A stretch of 64,000 nt of DNA from Paenibacillus sp. BIHB 4019 (GCF_002741035.1 NZ_CP016808.1:5318501-5382500); one strand, 5' to 3'; numbered from the stretch's first letter, positions 17,980-27,596 are shown. Notes: generated from the sequence alone by a model not told the origin. A program made the numbers and translations.

Positions 17980-19647
17980 ATGAAGAAGAGACTGTTAGGC
18001 CTGCTCGCCATTGCAGTGGTCGTTAGCATGATGCTTGCTTCATGCTCGCAAAACAATAAGCCGGCGGGCAGCGTGGCGACTGCGCCTGCTTCGCAATCGG
18101 AAGAGACGGGAAGCACCGCACCGGTTGAAATTACGATGTTTGCCGTGCAGGAGTCGGGCATTGATCTGACGACTAACAAGTTCACCAAATTTGTGGAAGA
18201 GAAGTTCAATATGAAGTTTAAGTTCGATACGACGCCACCGGACGGGGCAAAGGAAAAACGCCAAATTTCGCTTGCGAGCGGCGATTATCCAGATGCTTAT
18301 ATGCTTCCGGGCTATATCGATCAATTTTCGCAGGCTGATGTATTGAAGTACGGCAAGCAGGGCGTGATTGTGCCGTTGAACGACCTGATTGAGCAATATG
18401 CGCCGAATATTAAAGCCGCCATGGAAAAAGACGCAGATTTGAAAGCGTTTAACACGGCGCCTGACGGCAATATTTACGGTCTTGTCGCTTACAGCCAATG
18501 TTTCCATTGCTCGTATCCGAACAAAATGTGGATCAACACGAAATGGCTGGATAAACTCCAGCTTGAAATGCCTAAGACGCCGGAGGAATTTAAAGCGGTG
18601 CTGAAGGCGTTCAAAACCCAAGATCCAAATGGCAACGGAGTTGCCGATGAAGTTCCGCTCAGCGGCTCGATCGAGGATTTTGGCGTACGTGTTATTCCAT
18701 TCCTAATGAACGGCTTCGTCTATGATGATGATCGCAACTATTTGAACATGACGGGCGGCAAGGTGGAATCGGCGGCGGTGAAGCCGGAATGGAAAGAAGG
18801 GCTGAGCTATATCAAATCGCTGTATGATGAAGGGCTGATTGATCCGGGCGCATTCGCGCAAAACGCGGAAGCGTTCAAAAAAATCGGCGAAAACGGCGAT
18901 TCGCAAATTTTGGGCGCGGGAGCGGGCATGCACCCAGCTATTTTCATAAATATCGACGCTGGCAACAAAAATTCGGCCGATTACAATCCTGTACCGCCGC
19001 TTACTGGACCACATGGCTCCTATGCAACGCATGATGGGGGCGGCGTAGCTCCTGGCGCCAAGTTTGTCATTACGAATAAAGCATCCGAAGAGCAGAAAAT
19101 CGCCTTGATTAAGCTAGTCGATTATATGTTCACGCAAGAAGGCCAGACGAATGGAGCCTCCGGCATGGAAGGCATTGATTGGAGAAAGCCGAAAGATGGC
19201 GAGGTTGCGCTTGGCGAAGGCGTAATACCGCAAATTGCCACGATTCCTGCCGCTGAAGGCGAAGCCCCTCGCAATGCGGGCTGGAGCGGAACCGCCCATT
19301 TCTATATGCCGAAGGAGTACCGGGACAGCTTCGTTCAAGGAACGGATATTTATGATTCCGCCAGCTACGAGCGCAGATTGTATCAGGCGACACTGCTGTA
19401 CCAAGGCCATGAGCCGAAGGAGCTGTTCCCGCTGTGGTCGATCTGGGTCGATCAGAACGAGGTGGACGAAGTTAGCATTTTGCAAACGAACATTAAATCT
19501 TACATTGAGCAGAACGCCTTGCAATTTATTACCGGCAACAAAAGCTTGGAGAAGGACTGGGACGCTTATGTGAAAGGCTTGAAGGACCTGAAAATCGATC
19601 GTTATTTGGAAATTTTGCAAAAAGCTTATGACGCGTCGTTCAAGTAA
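17980..19647 (+). CDS. ABC transporter extracellular solute-binding lipoprotein, copy 2
   Basis: A 555-residue lipoprotein with lipobox Cys22 (MLASC). It is a close paralogue of copy 1 and shares its calcium-like DPNGNGVADE loop. I used ATG 17980 with AGGGAG upstream; the ORF extends back to 17881 without a signal peptide at that end. It lies directly after the permeases, so it is probably the main partner in that transcript, with copy 1 as an alternative binding protein of shifted specificity. The ligand is unknown but the context suggests a plant-derived oligosaccharide. Confidence 0.9.
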   Translation: MKKRLLGLLAIAVVVSMMLASCSQNNKPAGSVATAPASQSEETGSTAPVEITMFAVQESGIDLTTNKFTKFVEEKFNMKFKFDTTPPDGAKEKRQISLASGDYPDAYMLPGYIDQFSQADVLKYGKQGVIVPLNDLIEQYAPNIKAAMEKDADLKAFNTAPDGNIYGLVAYSQCFHCSYPNKMWINTKWLDKLQLEMPKTPEEFKAVLKAFKTQDPNGNGVADEVPLSGSIEDFGVRVIPFLMNGFVYDDDRNYLNMTGGKVESAAVKPEWKEGLSYIKSLYDEGLIDPGAFAQNAEAFKKIGENGDSQILGAGAGMHPAIFINIDAGNKNSADYNPVPPLTGPHGSYATHDGGGVAPGAKFVITNKASEEQKIALIKLVDYMFTQEGQTNGASGMEGIDWRKPKDGEVALGEGVIPQIATIPAAEGEAPRNAGWSGTAHFYMPKEYRDSFVQGTDIYDSASYERRLYQATLLYQGHEPKELFPLWSIWVDQNEVDEVSILQTNIKSYIEQNALQFITGNKSLEKDWDAYVKGLKDLKIDRYLEILQKAYDASFK

Positions 19648-19765
19648 TCCTGCGGTTATAGCAAATTTCTTGGATTAATTAGAATCAGCAACGCCGAACT
19701 CACAGGATCAGGTTATTATTGCGAGATAATGGCCTGGTCTTATTTTCTGAAAAAGGAGCTTAATT

Positions 19766-22700
19766 ATGATCCCATTCGTGAAAAAAATACAGCCTTGGCT
19801 GCTCGTTGTCGTTCTGCTCACGATGCAGCTTGGACTGGTAGCGCCTTACGGAAACGTAGCGAAAGCTGCGGACAATGGACTTGCCCAGAAGCCTTATATG
19901 GGCTGGAGCAGCTACAGCATGCAGGTGTATACGAACAACGGCCACTGGATTACCGCTGATCAGATCAAGGCGCAGTCCGATGCGATGCACGAGAAGCTGC
20001 AGCCTTACGGTTATGAATACATTAATATCGATGCGGCCTGGAATGGTGACATGGATGGCTACGGGCGGCCGATTCCAAGTACGACCCTTTATCCAAACGG
20101 CTTGCAGGAAGTGATCGACCATATTCACGATAACGGGCAAAAGGTAGGGCTGTACGGTATTCCGGGCATGTCGCCGCAGGCGTATGATCAGGATTTGCCG
20201 ATTTATGGTGCGCCGGGCTGCTCCATGCAGGATATTGCTGCACAGCCGCTGCAAGAATCGGACTACTGGGGTCTCGGCTACAAAATCGATTTCAATCAGC
20301 CGTGCGCACAGAAATATATTGATTCGATTGCCAATTTATATGGCGAATGGGGAATTGACTTCCTCAAGTTCGACAGTGTGACGCCGGGTTCTGGCATATC
20401 GGACCTGTCGCTTGATGCGCGCGATGACGTCAAAGCATGGTCGCAGGCGCTTGAGCCGCACAATATTTGGCTGGAGCTTTCATGGGCGCTGGACATCAAA
20501 TACATCGACTACTGGAAAAAATACGCCAACGGCTGGCGCGTAGATTGGGATGTGGAGTGTTATTGCGGCACTGGCGGCTTGACGGTATGGTCAAGCATTG
20601 CCCGTCTCTTCCCGAAAGCCGAGCAATTTTGGCGCCATGCCGGGCCGGGCGGCTGGAATGACTTCGATTCTTTGAATGTTGGAAATGGCTCGATGGATGG
20701 CCTGACGCAGGATGAGCGCAGAACAGCCATGTCGTTCTGGGCACTGTCATCCGCACAATTGTACATTGGCAATGATATGACCAACCTCGATGCTTATGGG
20801 CTAGAGCTATTGACCAATGAAGAGGTCATCGCTGTTAATCAGGCGGGCCGACCGGGACATCCCGTATCTACAGCTGCCGAGCAGCAAGTATGGTATGCGA
20901 ACAATGGCGATGGCACATATACCGTCGGACTGTTCAATCTGGGGAGTTCGGCGGCAACGGTAAACGTGGACTGGAGCGATATCGGACTGGAAGGGCCAGC
21001 CAAGGTACGCGATCTGTGGACGCATCAGGATTTAGGTACATTTAACTCAGGCTACAGTTCGGCAAATTTGGCTTCGCATGGTTCGAGATTGCTGAAGGTT
21101 ACGTCGCTTGGCGGAACTTCAATCGCTAACGATGACGATACTGGCTTTAAGTATACGGGGGATTGGACGCGCAATGGAGGGCAGGAGCTTGCCGGCGGCG
21201 CGCAAAACCTCGTTATCGATGTAGGCAATGCGGCAGCGCAGAGCAGCACCATCGCTCCAACAACTGCCAGCTTCAATAAAAAACAATCCGAGCAGGCCGA
21301 TGTCGCCACGACATTGACGCTGAATGGCAATACGCTGGCGAGTATTTCGGCGGGCGGCACAGCGTTAACGGCAGGTACGGATTATGTGGTGAACGGGAAC
21401 GAGTTGACGATTAAAAAGGAATATTTGGCGAGCAAGGCAGTTGGTACGCTGAATCTCTCCTTTGCATTTAGCGGCGGATTGCCGCAGACGCTGTCTGTTG
21501 CAATCAACGATACGACGATCAGAGACAGCAGGGTGACCCCGTCAACGGTCAGCTTCGATTTGCTGCCGTCTGCGCAAACGGATGTAACGCTCACAACGGC
21601 GCTCAATGGCAATATGCTGACAGACGTCAAGCATGATGGCATTACGCTCGCAGCAGGAACCGACTATACCGTAAGCGGCAATACGCTGACGCTCAAGAAG
21701 GCGTGGCTTGCTGCACAGCAGGCGGGAACGAAGGCGCTCACCTTTACCTTTAGTGCGGGAGCGGAACAGACGGTATCGCTTGTCATTCAGGATACAGCAG
21801 TTGGCGGATCAATCACCCTGAATGATGATGATTCATCCATCGTCTACACTGGCGGTTGGAATCGCAGCTGGAATCGTGGACTTGGCGATTATATGGATGA
21901 TGTGCATTATGCCGAAGCGAATGACAACGATTATTTTTCGTATACGTTCACAGGCACAGGAATTGAATTTATTACGGAGCTTGACCCGTCACAGGGGGCA
22001 ATCGACATTTATATCGACGATCAATTTCAACGGACGATCAGTACGTACCATATTGGAAGATTGGCGCAGAAGCCTGTGTTTAACATCACTGGTCTGGCTG
22101 ACGGTACGCATACCCTTAAAGCGGTGAAAAAATCAGGTTATTTTCTTCTGCTCGATAAGCTGCGGGTACTACTGCCTGATCTTGTAAGCGCAGCGGGTGG
22201 CGGATTCGACAAGGCAGCGGGTCAGCAGGCAGATTTGGTCTTTACGTCGACAGGAGCTCGCAGCGGCTTCGCCGGCATTTCAAACGGTGCAGCAGCTCTG
22301 ACAGAGGGAACAGATTACACCGTATCTGGCAATGACATTACCGTGAAGAAGGAATATATGGCGGCACAACCTATTGGTACAACAAGCTTGACGTTTTCGT
22401 TCGCAGGAGGGGCTGTGCAGACGCTTGCTGTAGCTGTCAGCGATTCGGCGGCGGCAAACAGTACAATTAGCCCTTTTGAGGCGAGCTTTGACAAAAAAGC
22501 TGCCGCCCAGGCCGACGTTGCTGTGGCCTTGACGCTGAACGGAAACACGCTCTTGGGCATCAGCAACCATGCAGCAGCTCTGACAGCGGGCACGGACTAC
22601 ACCGTATCCGGCAACGATGTGTTTCTTCACAAAGCGTACCTTGCCAGCCAGCCGTTAGGCACAACAAACTTGCGCTTTGATTTTAGCGCGGGGGCTCCGC

Positions 22701-25402
22701 AGACGCTGGACATCGAGATCACCGACACCACTGGGCAGAACAGTACGATTAGCCCTAGCACGCTAAGCTTTGATCATAAAGCGGAGGCTCAGGCAGATAT
22801 TGCGACGACGGTTAGTTTGAACGGCAATATGCTAACTGGAATTGTTAATGGCGCGACAGCGCTGCAAGAGGGTACGGACTACCAATTTGCCGGAGACCAG
22901 CTTGCGATTCGCAAGGGCTATCTTTCCCAAATGCCAAATGGCATGACGAATTTGACGTTGTCCTTCAGTGGCGGTGCTGAGCAAACGCTGGCCGTTGCCA
23001 TTAGCGATTCCTCCAGAGGCCGCTATGTGGCAGTCAACAACGATGACAGCGAGATTTCGTATAAGGGCGCCTGGCAGCATGGTCGCAACAGAGGACTTGG
23101 CGATTATAAGGATGACGTCCATTACACGGAGACGACGGGCGATTATTTGGAATATACGTTTGAGGGCACAGGCATTACGTTCATAACCGAAAAAGATTCG
23201 TCCCAAGGCGATATGGACATCTATATCGATGGCGTATTCCAGCAAACGGTCAGCACGTATTATCCTAGCCGCCAAGTGAATCAGACCGTATTTGTCGCTG
23301 AAGGCCTGACACTGGGCGAGCATACGCTCAAAGCGGTCAAAAAATCGGGCTACTACATGCTGCTTGACCAATTGAAATTCCGAATGGCCGATATGGTTAC
23401 CCCCGACACAGGCAGCTTCGACAAAACCGCGCAGTCGGATATAACAACAACGCTTCAAGTCGATGGAAGCAATCTGCTGGGTGTGAAAAATGGCAATGCA
23501 ATGCTCGCCGCTGGTGTGGACTATACCGTGTCGGGTAGTGACATTACGATCAAGAAGGAGTATTTGGCATCGCAGCCTGATGGAGCTGTGAGCCTAGCGA
23601 TCTCTTATCGTGGCGATTATTACAACGATTTGCACGGTACGATGACCAATGGGGATTATGCTGAATTTTCGTTTACGGGCACAGGTGTTGCCCTGATTGC
23701 GCCAAAATCATCTGTACAGGGAGATATTGATATTTACATCGATAACATCTTCCAACAAACGGTTAGCGCCGTCAACGCAAGCCGATTGACGCAGCAGGAG
23801 ATTTACGCCGTGGCCGGCTTGGCTGACACCGTTCATACGATTAAAGCGGTGAAAAAATCAGGGGATTACATGCTGCTGGACGGTGTTAAGTTTGCTGTTA
23901 GTGGTCAGCCGCAGCCATCGCAGCCATCGGCAACGCCAACTGGCGCGCCGTCAACAGCACCGTCGATGGAGCCTACAGCATCGGCAACGCCATCAACAAT
24001 ACCATCGTCGGAGCCTTCTGCAACACCAACGGAGTCCGCAGCAACGCCAATGTCACCTACAGCGACGCCGACACCCGCACCAACACAGGTGCAAAACGGA
24101 GGGGGAGGGGCAACCAATGCTCCTCCCCCATCGGGGGGAAACGCATCCTCGGAGCTGATTACAGTGGACGTAGGGAATGGAATCAAAAAGGTCATAAACA
24201 GAACGAAGCAGGTGGGCGGCAGCAAGCAAGATGAGCTTGTGCTGACGGCCGAGGAGGCCAGCAAAGCGGCGGCAAGCGCAGCGGCATCAGGCGCGAAGGC
24301 TGTGAACATTAACATTCCAGACACGCTGGATGAAGTTGGTGAAACAGCGTTCAAGCTTCCCAAGGATGCGGTCAAAAGCTTGACGACAGCAGAGGTTGGG
24401 CTGCAGTTAACTACTGCAAATGCTATTATTACGGTCAGCAGCGGCCCATTATCGGGCTTGCAGGATGAACTGTATTTTAAGCTGGCTCCAATGAAGGACG
24501 CAGGCAAGCAGCAGGAGCTTGCTGGTCAGGCGAATCGCCAAGCAGCCGTCAGCATTGTCATGGGTGATGGTGAGGCGACGGTTGTTGGTCGTCCGATGAA
24601 CATTGAAACCAATTTGCAAAATGCGGAAGTTACGATTATTTTACCGTTAAAGGGCAGTAAGCTTGATGAAGCAGAGTGGCAAAATCTAGCCGTGTATATC
24701 GAGCATAGCGACGGAACGAAGGAACTGCTCAGGGGGACTGTCGTACCCTACAACGATCAGGGCGACAAAGGGCTTGCATTTACCGTAACAAAATTCAGCT
24801 TGTTCACGCTGCTTCATATATCGGGGCTGGACCAGTCTAGTCTAGGCATCGCTTATATGAAAGGATACGAGGATGACACGTTCAAGCCGGACAATCGGAT
24901 TACAAGGGCGGAGATGGCCGCCATCCTGTCCCGTATACTGACGCGCCATAAGGCGGATACGGCGAATATAAATTATACGGATGTAGCTGCAGGGTATTGG
25001 GCTAAGGAATATATAACCGACATGACCCAGATGGGTTTAATGAAGGGATATGGCAATGGGGAATTTAGAGCTGGCCAATCGGTTACGCGTGCGGAGATGG
25101 CACGGCTTATGTCGCAATTGCTTGTAAGCGATTCGGACTCGCAATCCAGCAAAGGTTTTAGCGATATAGCGGGGCATTGGGCGCAAAGCGATATTATGAA
25201 GGTTCAGTCCTACGGCTTTATTAACGGCTACAACGACGGCACGTTCAAGCCGAATCAGGCGCTGACACGCGCGGAAGCAGCCACCATTATCAACAAGGTG
25301 CTGGGTAGGCCAAATGCGAACGCTTCGGCACAATTATTATGGAAGGATGTTCCAGCTTCTCATTGGGCATTCGGAGCTATTGCTGCAGCATCGCTAGAAT
25401 AG
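19766..25402 (+). CDS. Cell-wall anchored GH27 alpha-galactosidase-like enzyme with X2 modules and SLH domains
   Basis: A 1878-residue secreted enzyme. Signal peptide 1-35 (cleavage after AKA). GH27 catalytic domain about 37-450: nucleophile Asp203 in FLKFDSV, acid/base probably Asp260 or Asp262 in GWRVDWDVE. Then a mosaic: X2 modules near 494-588, 588-681, 807-898, 899-992, 993-1085 and a cut one at 1211-1281, alternating with galactose-binding-like jelly rolls at 682-806, 1085-1210 and a headless one at 1281-1382. A Pro/Ser/Thr linker (1382-1460), an uncharacterised beta domain (1461-1690) and three SLH repeats (1690-1878) follow. It should act at the cell surface on alpha-galactosyl or beta-arabinopyranosyl side chains. 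The start ATG follows AAAGGAG, 118 bases after lipoprotein copy 2. Confidence 0.92.
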   Translation: MIPFVKKIQPWLLVVVLLTMQLGLVAPYGNVAKAADNGLAQKPYMGWSSYSMQVYTNNGHWITADQIKAQSDAMHEKLQPYGYEYINIDAAWNGDMDGYGRPIPSTTLYPNGLQEVIDHIHDNGQKVGLYGIPGMSPQAYDQDLPIYGAPGCSMQDIAAQPLQESDYWGLGYKIDFNQPCAQKYIDSIANLYGEWGIDFLKFDSVTPGSGISDLSLDARDDVKAWSQALEPHNIWLELSWALDIKYIDYWKKYANGWRVDWDVECYCGTGGLTVWSSIARLFPKAEQFWRHAGPGGWNDFDSLNVGNGSMDGLTQDERRTAMSFWALSSAQLYIGNDMTNLDAYGLELLTNEEVIAVNQAGRPGHPVSTAAEQQVWYANNGDGTYTVGLFNLGSSAATVNVDWSDIGLEGPAKVRDLWTHQDLGTFNSGYSSANLASHGSRLLKVTSLGGTSIANDDDTGFKYTGDWTRNGGQELAGGAQNLVIDVGNAAAQSSTIAPTTASFNKKQSEQADVATTLTLNGNTLASISAGGTALTAGTDYVVNGNELTIKKEYLASKAVGTLNLSFAFSGGLPQTLSVAINDTTIRDSRVTPSTVSFDLLPSAQTDVTLTTALNGNMLTDVKHDGITLAAGTDYTVSGNTLTLKKAWLAAQQAGTKALTFTFSAGAEQTVSLVIQDTAVGGSITLNDDDSSIVYTGGWNRSWNRGLGDYMDDVHYAEANDNDYFSYTFTGTGIEFITELDPSQGAIDIYIDDQFQRTISTYHIGRLAQKPVFNITGLADGTHTLKAVKKSGYFLLLDKLRVLLPDLVSAAGGGFDKAAGQQADLVFTSTGARSGFAGISNGAAALTEGTDYTVSGNDITVKKEYMAAQPIGTTSLTFSFAGGAVQTLAVAVSDSAAANSTISPFEASFDKKAAAQADVAVALTLNGNTLLGISNHAAALTAGTDYTVSGNDVFLHKAYLASQPLGTTNLRFDFSAGAPQTLDIEITDTTGQNSTISPSTLSFDHKAEAQADIATTVSLNGNMLTGIVNGATALQEGTDYQFAGDQLAIRKGYLSQMPNGMTNLTLSFSGGAEQTLAVAISDSSRGRYVAVNNDDSEISYKGAWQHGRNRGLGDYKDDVHYTETTGDYLEYTFEGTGITFITEKDSSQGDMDIYIDGVFQQTVSTYYPSRQVNQTVFVAEGLTLGEHTLKAVKKSGYYMLLDQLKFRMADMVTPDTGSFDKTAQSDITTTLQVDGSNLLGVKNGNAMLAAGVDYTVSGSDITIKKEYLASQPDGAVSLAISYRGDYYNDLHGTMTNGDYAEFSFTGTGVALIAPKSSVQGDIDIYIDNIFQQTVSAVNASRLTQQEIYAVAGLADTVHTIKAVKKSGDYMLLDGVKFAVSGQPQPSQPSATPTGAPSTAPSMEPTASATPSTIPSSEPSATPTESAATPMSPTATPTPAPTQVQNGGGGATNAPPPSGGNASSELITVDVGNGIKKVINRTKQVGGSKQDELVLTAEEASKAAASAAASGAKAVNINIPDTLDEVGETAFKLPKDAVKSLTTAEVGLQLTTANAIITVSSGPLSGLQDELYFKLAPMKDAGKQQELAGQANRQAAVSIVMGDGEATVVGRPMNIETNLQNAEVTIILPLKGSKLDEAEWQNLAVYIEHSDGTKELLRGTVVPYNDQGDKGLAFTVTKFSLFTLLHISGLDQSSLGIAYMKGYEDDTFKPDNRITRAEMAAILSRILTRHKADTANINYTDVAAGYWAKEYITDMTQMGLMKGYGNGEFRAGQSVTRAEMARLMSQLLVSDSDSQSSKGFSDIAGHWAQSDIMKVQSYGFINGYNDGTFKPNQALTRAEAATIINKVLGRPNANASAQLLWKDVPASHWAFGAIAAASLE

Positions 25403-25405
25403 TGG

Positions 25406-25440
25406 AAACGGGTCCTCCTGATGTCAGGGGACCCGTTTTA
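25406..25440. terminator. Bidirectional terminator between GH27 gene and repair operon
   Basis: AAACGGGTCC pairs with GGACCCGTTT around a further short stem, with A- and T-rich flanks serving both converging genes. Confidence 0.85.
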
Positions 25441-25476
25441 TCGTTTTGTCTGGGAATGGAGGGAGAGTGATTGTCG

Positions 25477-26190
25477 TTATTTAGCGTCATGGAATATGAT
25501 TCCCAGACTATATCTGGTTCCCGAAGTAATCGTGCCGACACCGTGGCGAAGCGTAATACGATAATAGCCACGCATTCCTGAAACAGGACGATGCTGAGTT
25601 GGGAAAATCAGTCCCTCACCTTGCTCTAATGTCAGGACATGTCCCCTGCTTTGTGCGCGTGGACGCTGCTCTACAAGTAGAAATTCACCACCAGTATAAT
25701 CTTTATTCCGCTGCCCCAAAGCAAATACAACCTGGAAAGGGAAAAACCTATCTCCATATAAATCTTGATGCAAGCAGTTATATCCGTTTGTCTCGTATTT
25801 CAAAATCAATGGTGTAGGACGGAGTTGTCCTGCTTGATGGCATTGCTCAAGAAATTCTTCGAGCGAAGCAGGATATGCAGCAGTTTTGTTTAATTGCTCT
25901 GACCAACGATTAGCAGCTTTAGCTAGTTCAGGATACAGCTCTTCACGCAGCTGCCGAAGCTGATTGGGGAGTGGGTCAGCAAAATATTTGTATTCACCCA
26001 TCCCGAATCGGTATCGTGCCATGTCGATTGTTTTACGGTACAGTGCTTCATCCTCATAGCTGCTGATGAAGCTCATGCAGGCTGCGGGGCTTAGCAAACG
26101 TGGGAGCTTGGCATAACCATACTCATCAAGCGATTGCTGCAGTGCTTCCCAGTCTAATTGGCGGATGAATGATGCCATCTCATTAGACAT
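25477..26190 (-). CDS. 2-oxoglutarate-Fe(II) oxygenase, DNA alkylation damage type (PF09859-like)
   Basis: A 237-residue double-stranded beta-helix oxygenase. Iron ligands appear to be His141, Asp143 (LHQDLYGD) and His216, with Arg226 for 2-oxoglutarate; the RHGVGTITSGTRYSLGIIFHDA ending is typical of the Oxygenase-NA family linked to damaged nucleic acid. It probably removes alkyl groups by oxidation, as AlkB does. ATG 26190 follows AAAGGGAAC and overlaps the adaB stop by 8 bases, so the two are translationally coupled. It is last gene of the adaptive-response operon. Confidence 0.85.
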   Translation of the reverse strand: MSNEMASFIRQLDWEALQQSLDEYGYAKLPRLLSPAACMSFISSYEDEALYRKTIDMARYRFGMGEYKYFADPLPNQLRQLREELYPELAKAANRWSEQLNKTAAYPASLEEFLEQCHQAGQLRPTPLILKYETNGYNCLHQDLYGDRFFPFQVVFALGQRNKDYTGGEFLLVEQRPRAQSRGHVLTLEQGEGLIFPTQHRPVSGMRGYYRITLRHGVGTITSGTRYSLGIIFHDAK

Positions 26191-26731
26191 GTTGTAGGTT
26201 CCCTTTTGCACTGGTGCGGATACTCTCCAGCTGCAGCAGCTTTGTTTTCATATCTAATCCGCCCCGATAGCCGGTAAGTGTCCCATTTTTGCCGATTACG
26301 CGGTGGCACGGAACGGTTATGAGCAATGGATTTGCGCCAATGGCTGCACCAACTGCTCGAACCGCTGCAGGCTTTTGAATATGGTTGGCAATATCTGAAT
26401 AGGACCAGATATGCCCATATGGAATGCTGCAAAGAGCCTGCCATACGGCCTCTTGAAAAGGCGTTCCTTGAAATACGGCAGGAACTGTAAAGTTTTCAAG
26501 CGTTCCTTGCAAATATTGGACTAGTTCAGCCTTATACGGAAGCAGCTTTTCATCATTATGGATCAAAGGGCTATGTGAAAAACGCGATGCAGCCCATTTC
26601 GCCAACTCTTCAAATGGCTGGTTTTGTGAACCGACGAAGCAAAGCCCTTCGTCGGTTGCAGCGACGTGCATATTCCAATCTTCATAACTAAACAGCGACC
26701 AGTATATGGTCCTATTAATTGAATTCGTCAT
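26183..26731 (-). CDS. adaB: Methylated-DNA--protein-cysteine S-methyltransferase
   Basis: A 182-residue O6-alkylguanine suicide repair protein. The acceptor Cys142 sits in ITVPCHRVIG, and the upstream GTPFQEAVWQAL helix and GAAIGANP turn complete the family signature. It transfers O6-methyl groups from guanine to itself. It lies 19 bases downstream of adaA and overlaps the oxygenase gene by 8 bases. ogt is an equally valid name; adaB is chosen because of the neighbour. Confidence 0.93.
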   Translation of the reverse strand: MTNSINRTIYWSLFSYEDWNMHVAATDEGLCFVGSQNQPFEELAKWAASRFSHSPLIHNDEKLLPYKAELVQYLQGTLENFTVPAVFQGTPFQEAVWQALCSIPYGHIWSYSDIANHIQKPAAVRAVGAAIGANPLLITVPCHRVIGKNGTLTGYRGGLDMKTKLLQLESIRTSAKGNLQHV

Positions 26732-26750
26732 TTTGAATGATCTCCTTTAT

Positions 26751-27386
26751 TTATGTTAAGTCATCTTTGCTATGCTGCTGTCGATAGCTTTCGGGCGTAT
26801 ATCCAGTTTTCTGCTTGAACAGGGTAATAAAATAGGGCGTATTGGACAAGCCGACACATTCGCCAGCTTCTGCAATGGATATAGGAGAAGATAGAAGCAT
26901 CGCCTTAGCCTTTTCGATTCTTATTTGCTGGATATAGTCGACAGGTGTTTTGCGCGTTACTTTTTTGAAGGTTCGGTGCAAATGATACGGCGTACCATGA
27001 CAAATGGATGCAAGCGCAGCCAGCGTTAGCTTTTCTTTGTAGTTTCGATCGATATATTCGGTCACCATCGCGATCCATTCTTCATCAGGCAATCGTTGCC
27101 CAGTCGGTTTGCAGCGTTTGCAGGGACGAAATTGGGCAGCCAGCGCTTGTTCAGCGGTTCGGAAAAATCCGATATTCTCTCGATGGGGCGGTCTGGATTT
27201 GCAGGATGGCCGGCAAAAGATGCCCGTCGTTTTGACAGCATAATAAAATTGACCGTCATATGAAGGGTCATTGCCTACGATAGCTCGCCATTGTTCATCA
27301 GACACAGGTGCAGGAAGGACTGGCTCATCCTTATTGCGCAGGCTGTCAGAAGTCTGTTCTGAATTCGCTCTCCATTCATCGGACAT
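26751..27386 (-). CDS. adaA: AdaA: methylphosphotriester-DNA methyltransferase and AraC-type activator
   Basis: A 211-residue protein: Ada zinc domain with Cys58, Cys62, Cys89 and Cys92 (FCRPSCKSRPPHREN...PCKRC), then an AraC double helix-turn-helix. In Bacillus subtilis AdaA is methylated on one Cys by phosphotriester repair and then activates the ada operon. The same job fits here, with adaB and the 2OG oxygenase downstream. I chose ATG 27386, 7 bases after AGAGGTG, over the ATG six bases earlier that touches the ribosome site. Confidence 0.93.
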   Translation of the reverse strand: MSDEWRANSEQTSDSLRNKDEPVLPAPVSDEQWRAIVGNDPSYDGQFYYAVKTTGIFCRPSCKSRPPHRENIGFFRTAEQALAAQFRPCKRCKPTGQRLPDEEWIAMVTEYIDRNYKEKLTLAALASICHGTPYHLHRTFKKVTRKTPVDYIQQIRIEKAKAMLLSSPISIAEAGECVGLSNTPYFITLFKQKTGYTPESYRQQHSKDDLT

Positions 27387-27581
27387 GTTCATTCACCTCT
27401 AACGCTAGTATAACCGTGAATGGGGGTATTTGTGTGCAATCTGGAATGGAATAGCAAGATAACGAAATGACAAGGTCTGGTTGGCCCATTGCTGTCATAT
27501 GAGGCAATAGGGGGGTGGTTTCGTTTGCACCAAGCCAAATCCATTGAGGTTTGCAGACAAATGAATTATAATTTTCAATAT

Positions 27582-27596
27582 TGATAATAATTCTCA
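27582..27596 (+). promoter_or_regulatory. Fur box upstream of AraC-lipoprotein ORF 1
   Basis: TGATAATAATTCTCA matches the 7-1-7 Fur consensus TGATAATNATTATCA at 13 of 14 defined positions. It is 49 bases before the TTG start, so iron probably represses the whole ORF. Confidence 0.75.

Noticed and set aside
18040..19620. Antisense ORFs of 109-193 codons opposite lipoprotein copy 2
   Set aside because: Shadow frames of a clear coding gene; arginine/isoleucine-rich composition without domains.
23910..24145. Short repeats in the linker as a possible CRISPR or minisatellite
   Set aside because: They encode a Pro/Ser/Thr linker in frame; repeats are irregular and there are no spacers.
23905..24507. 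200-codon minus-strand ORF opposite the Pro/Ser/Thr linker
   Set aside because: Low-complexity complement of the linker codons; no start signal or family.
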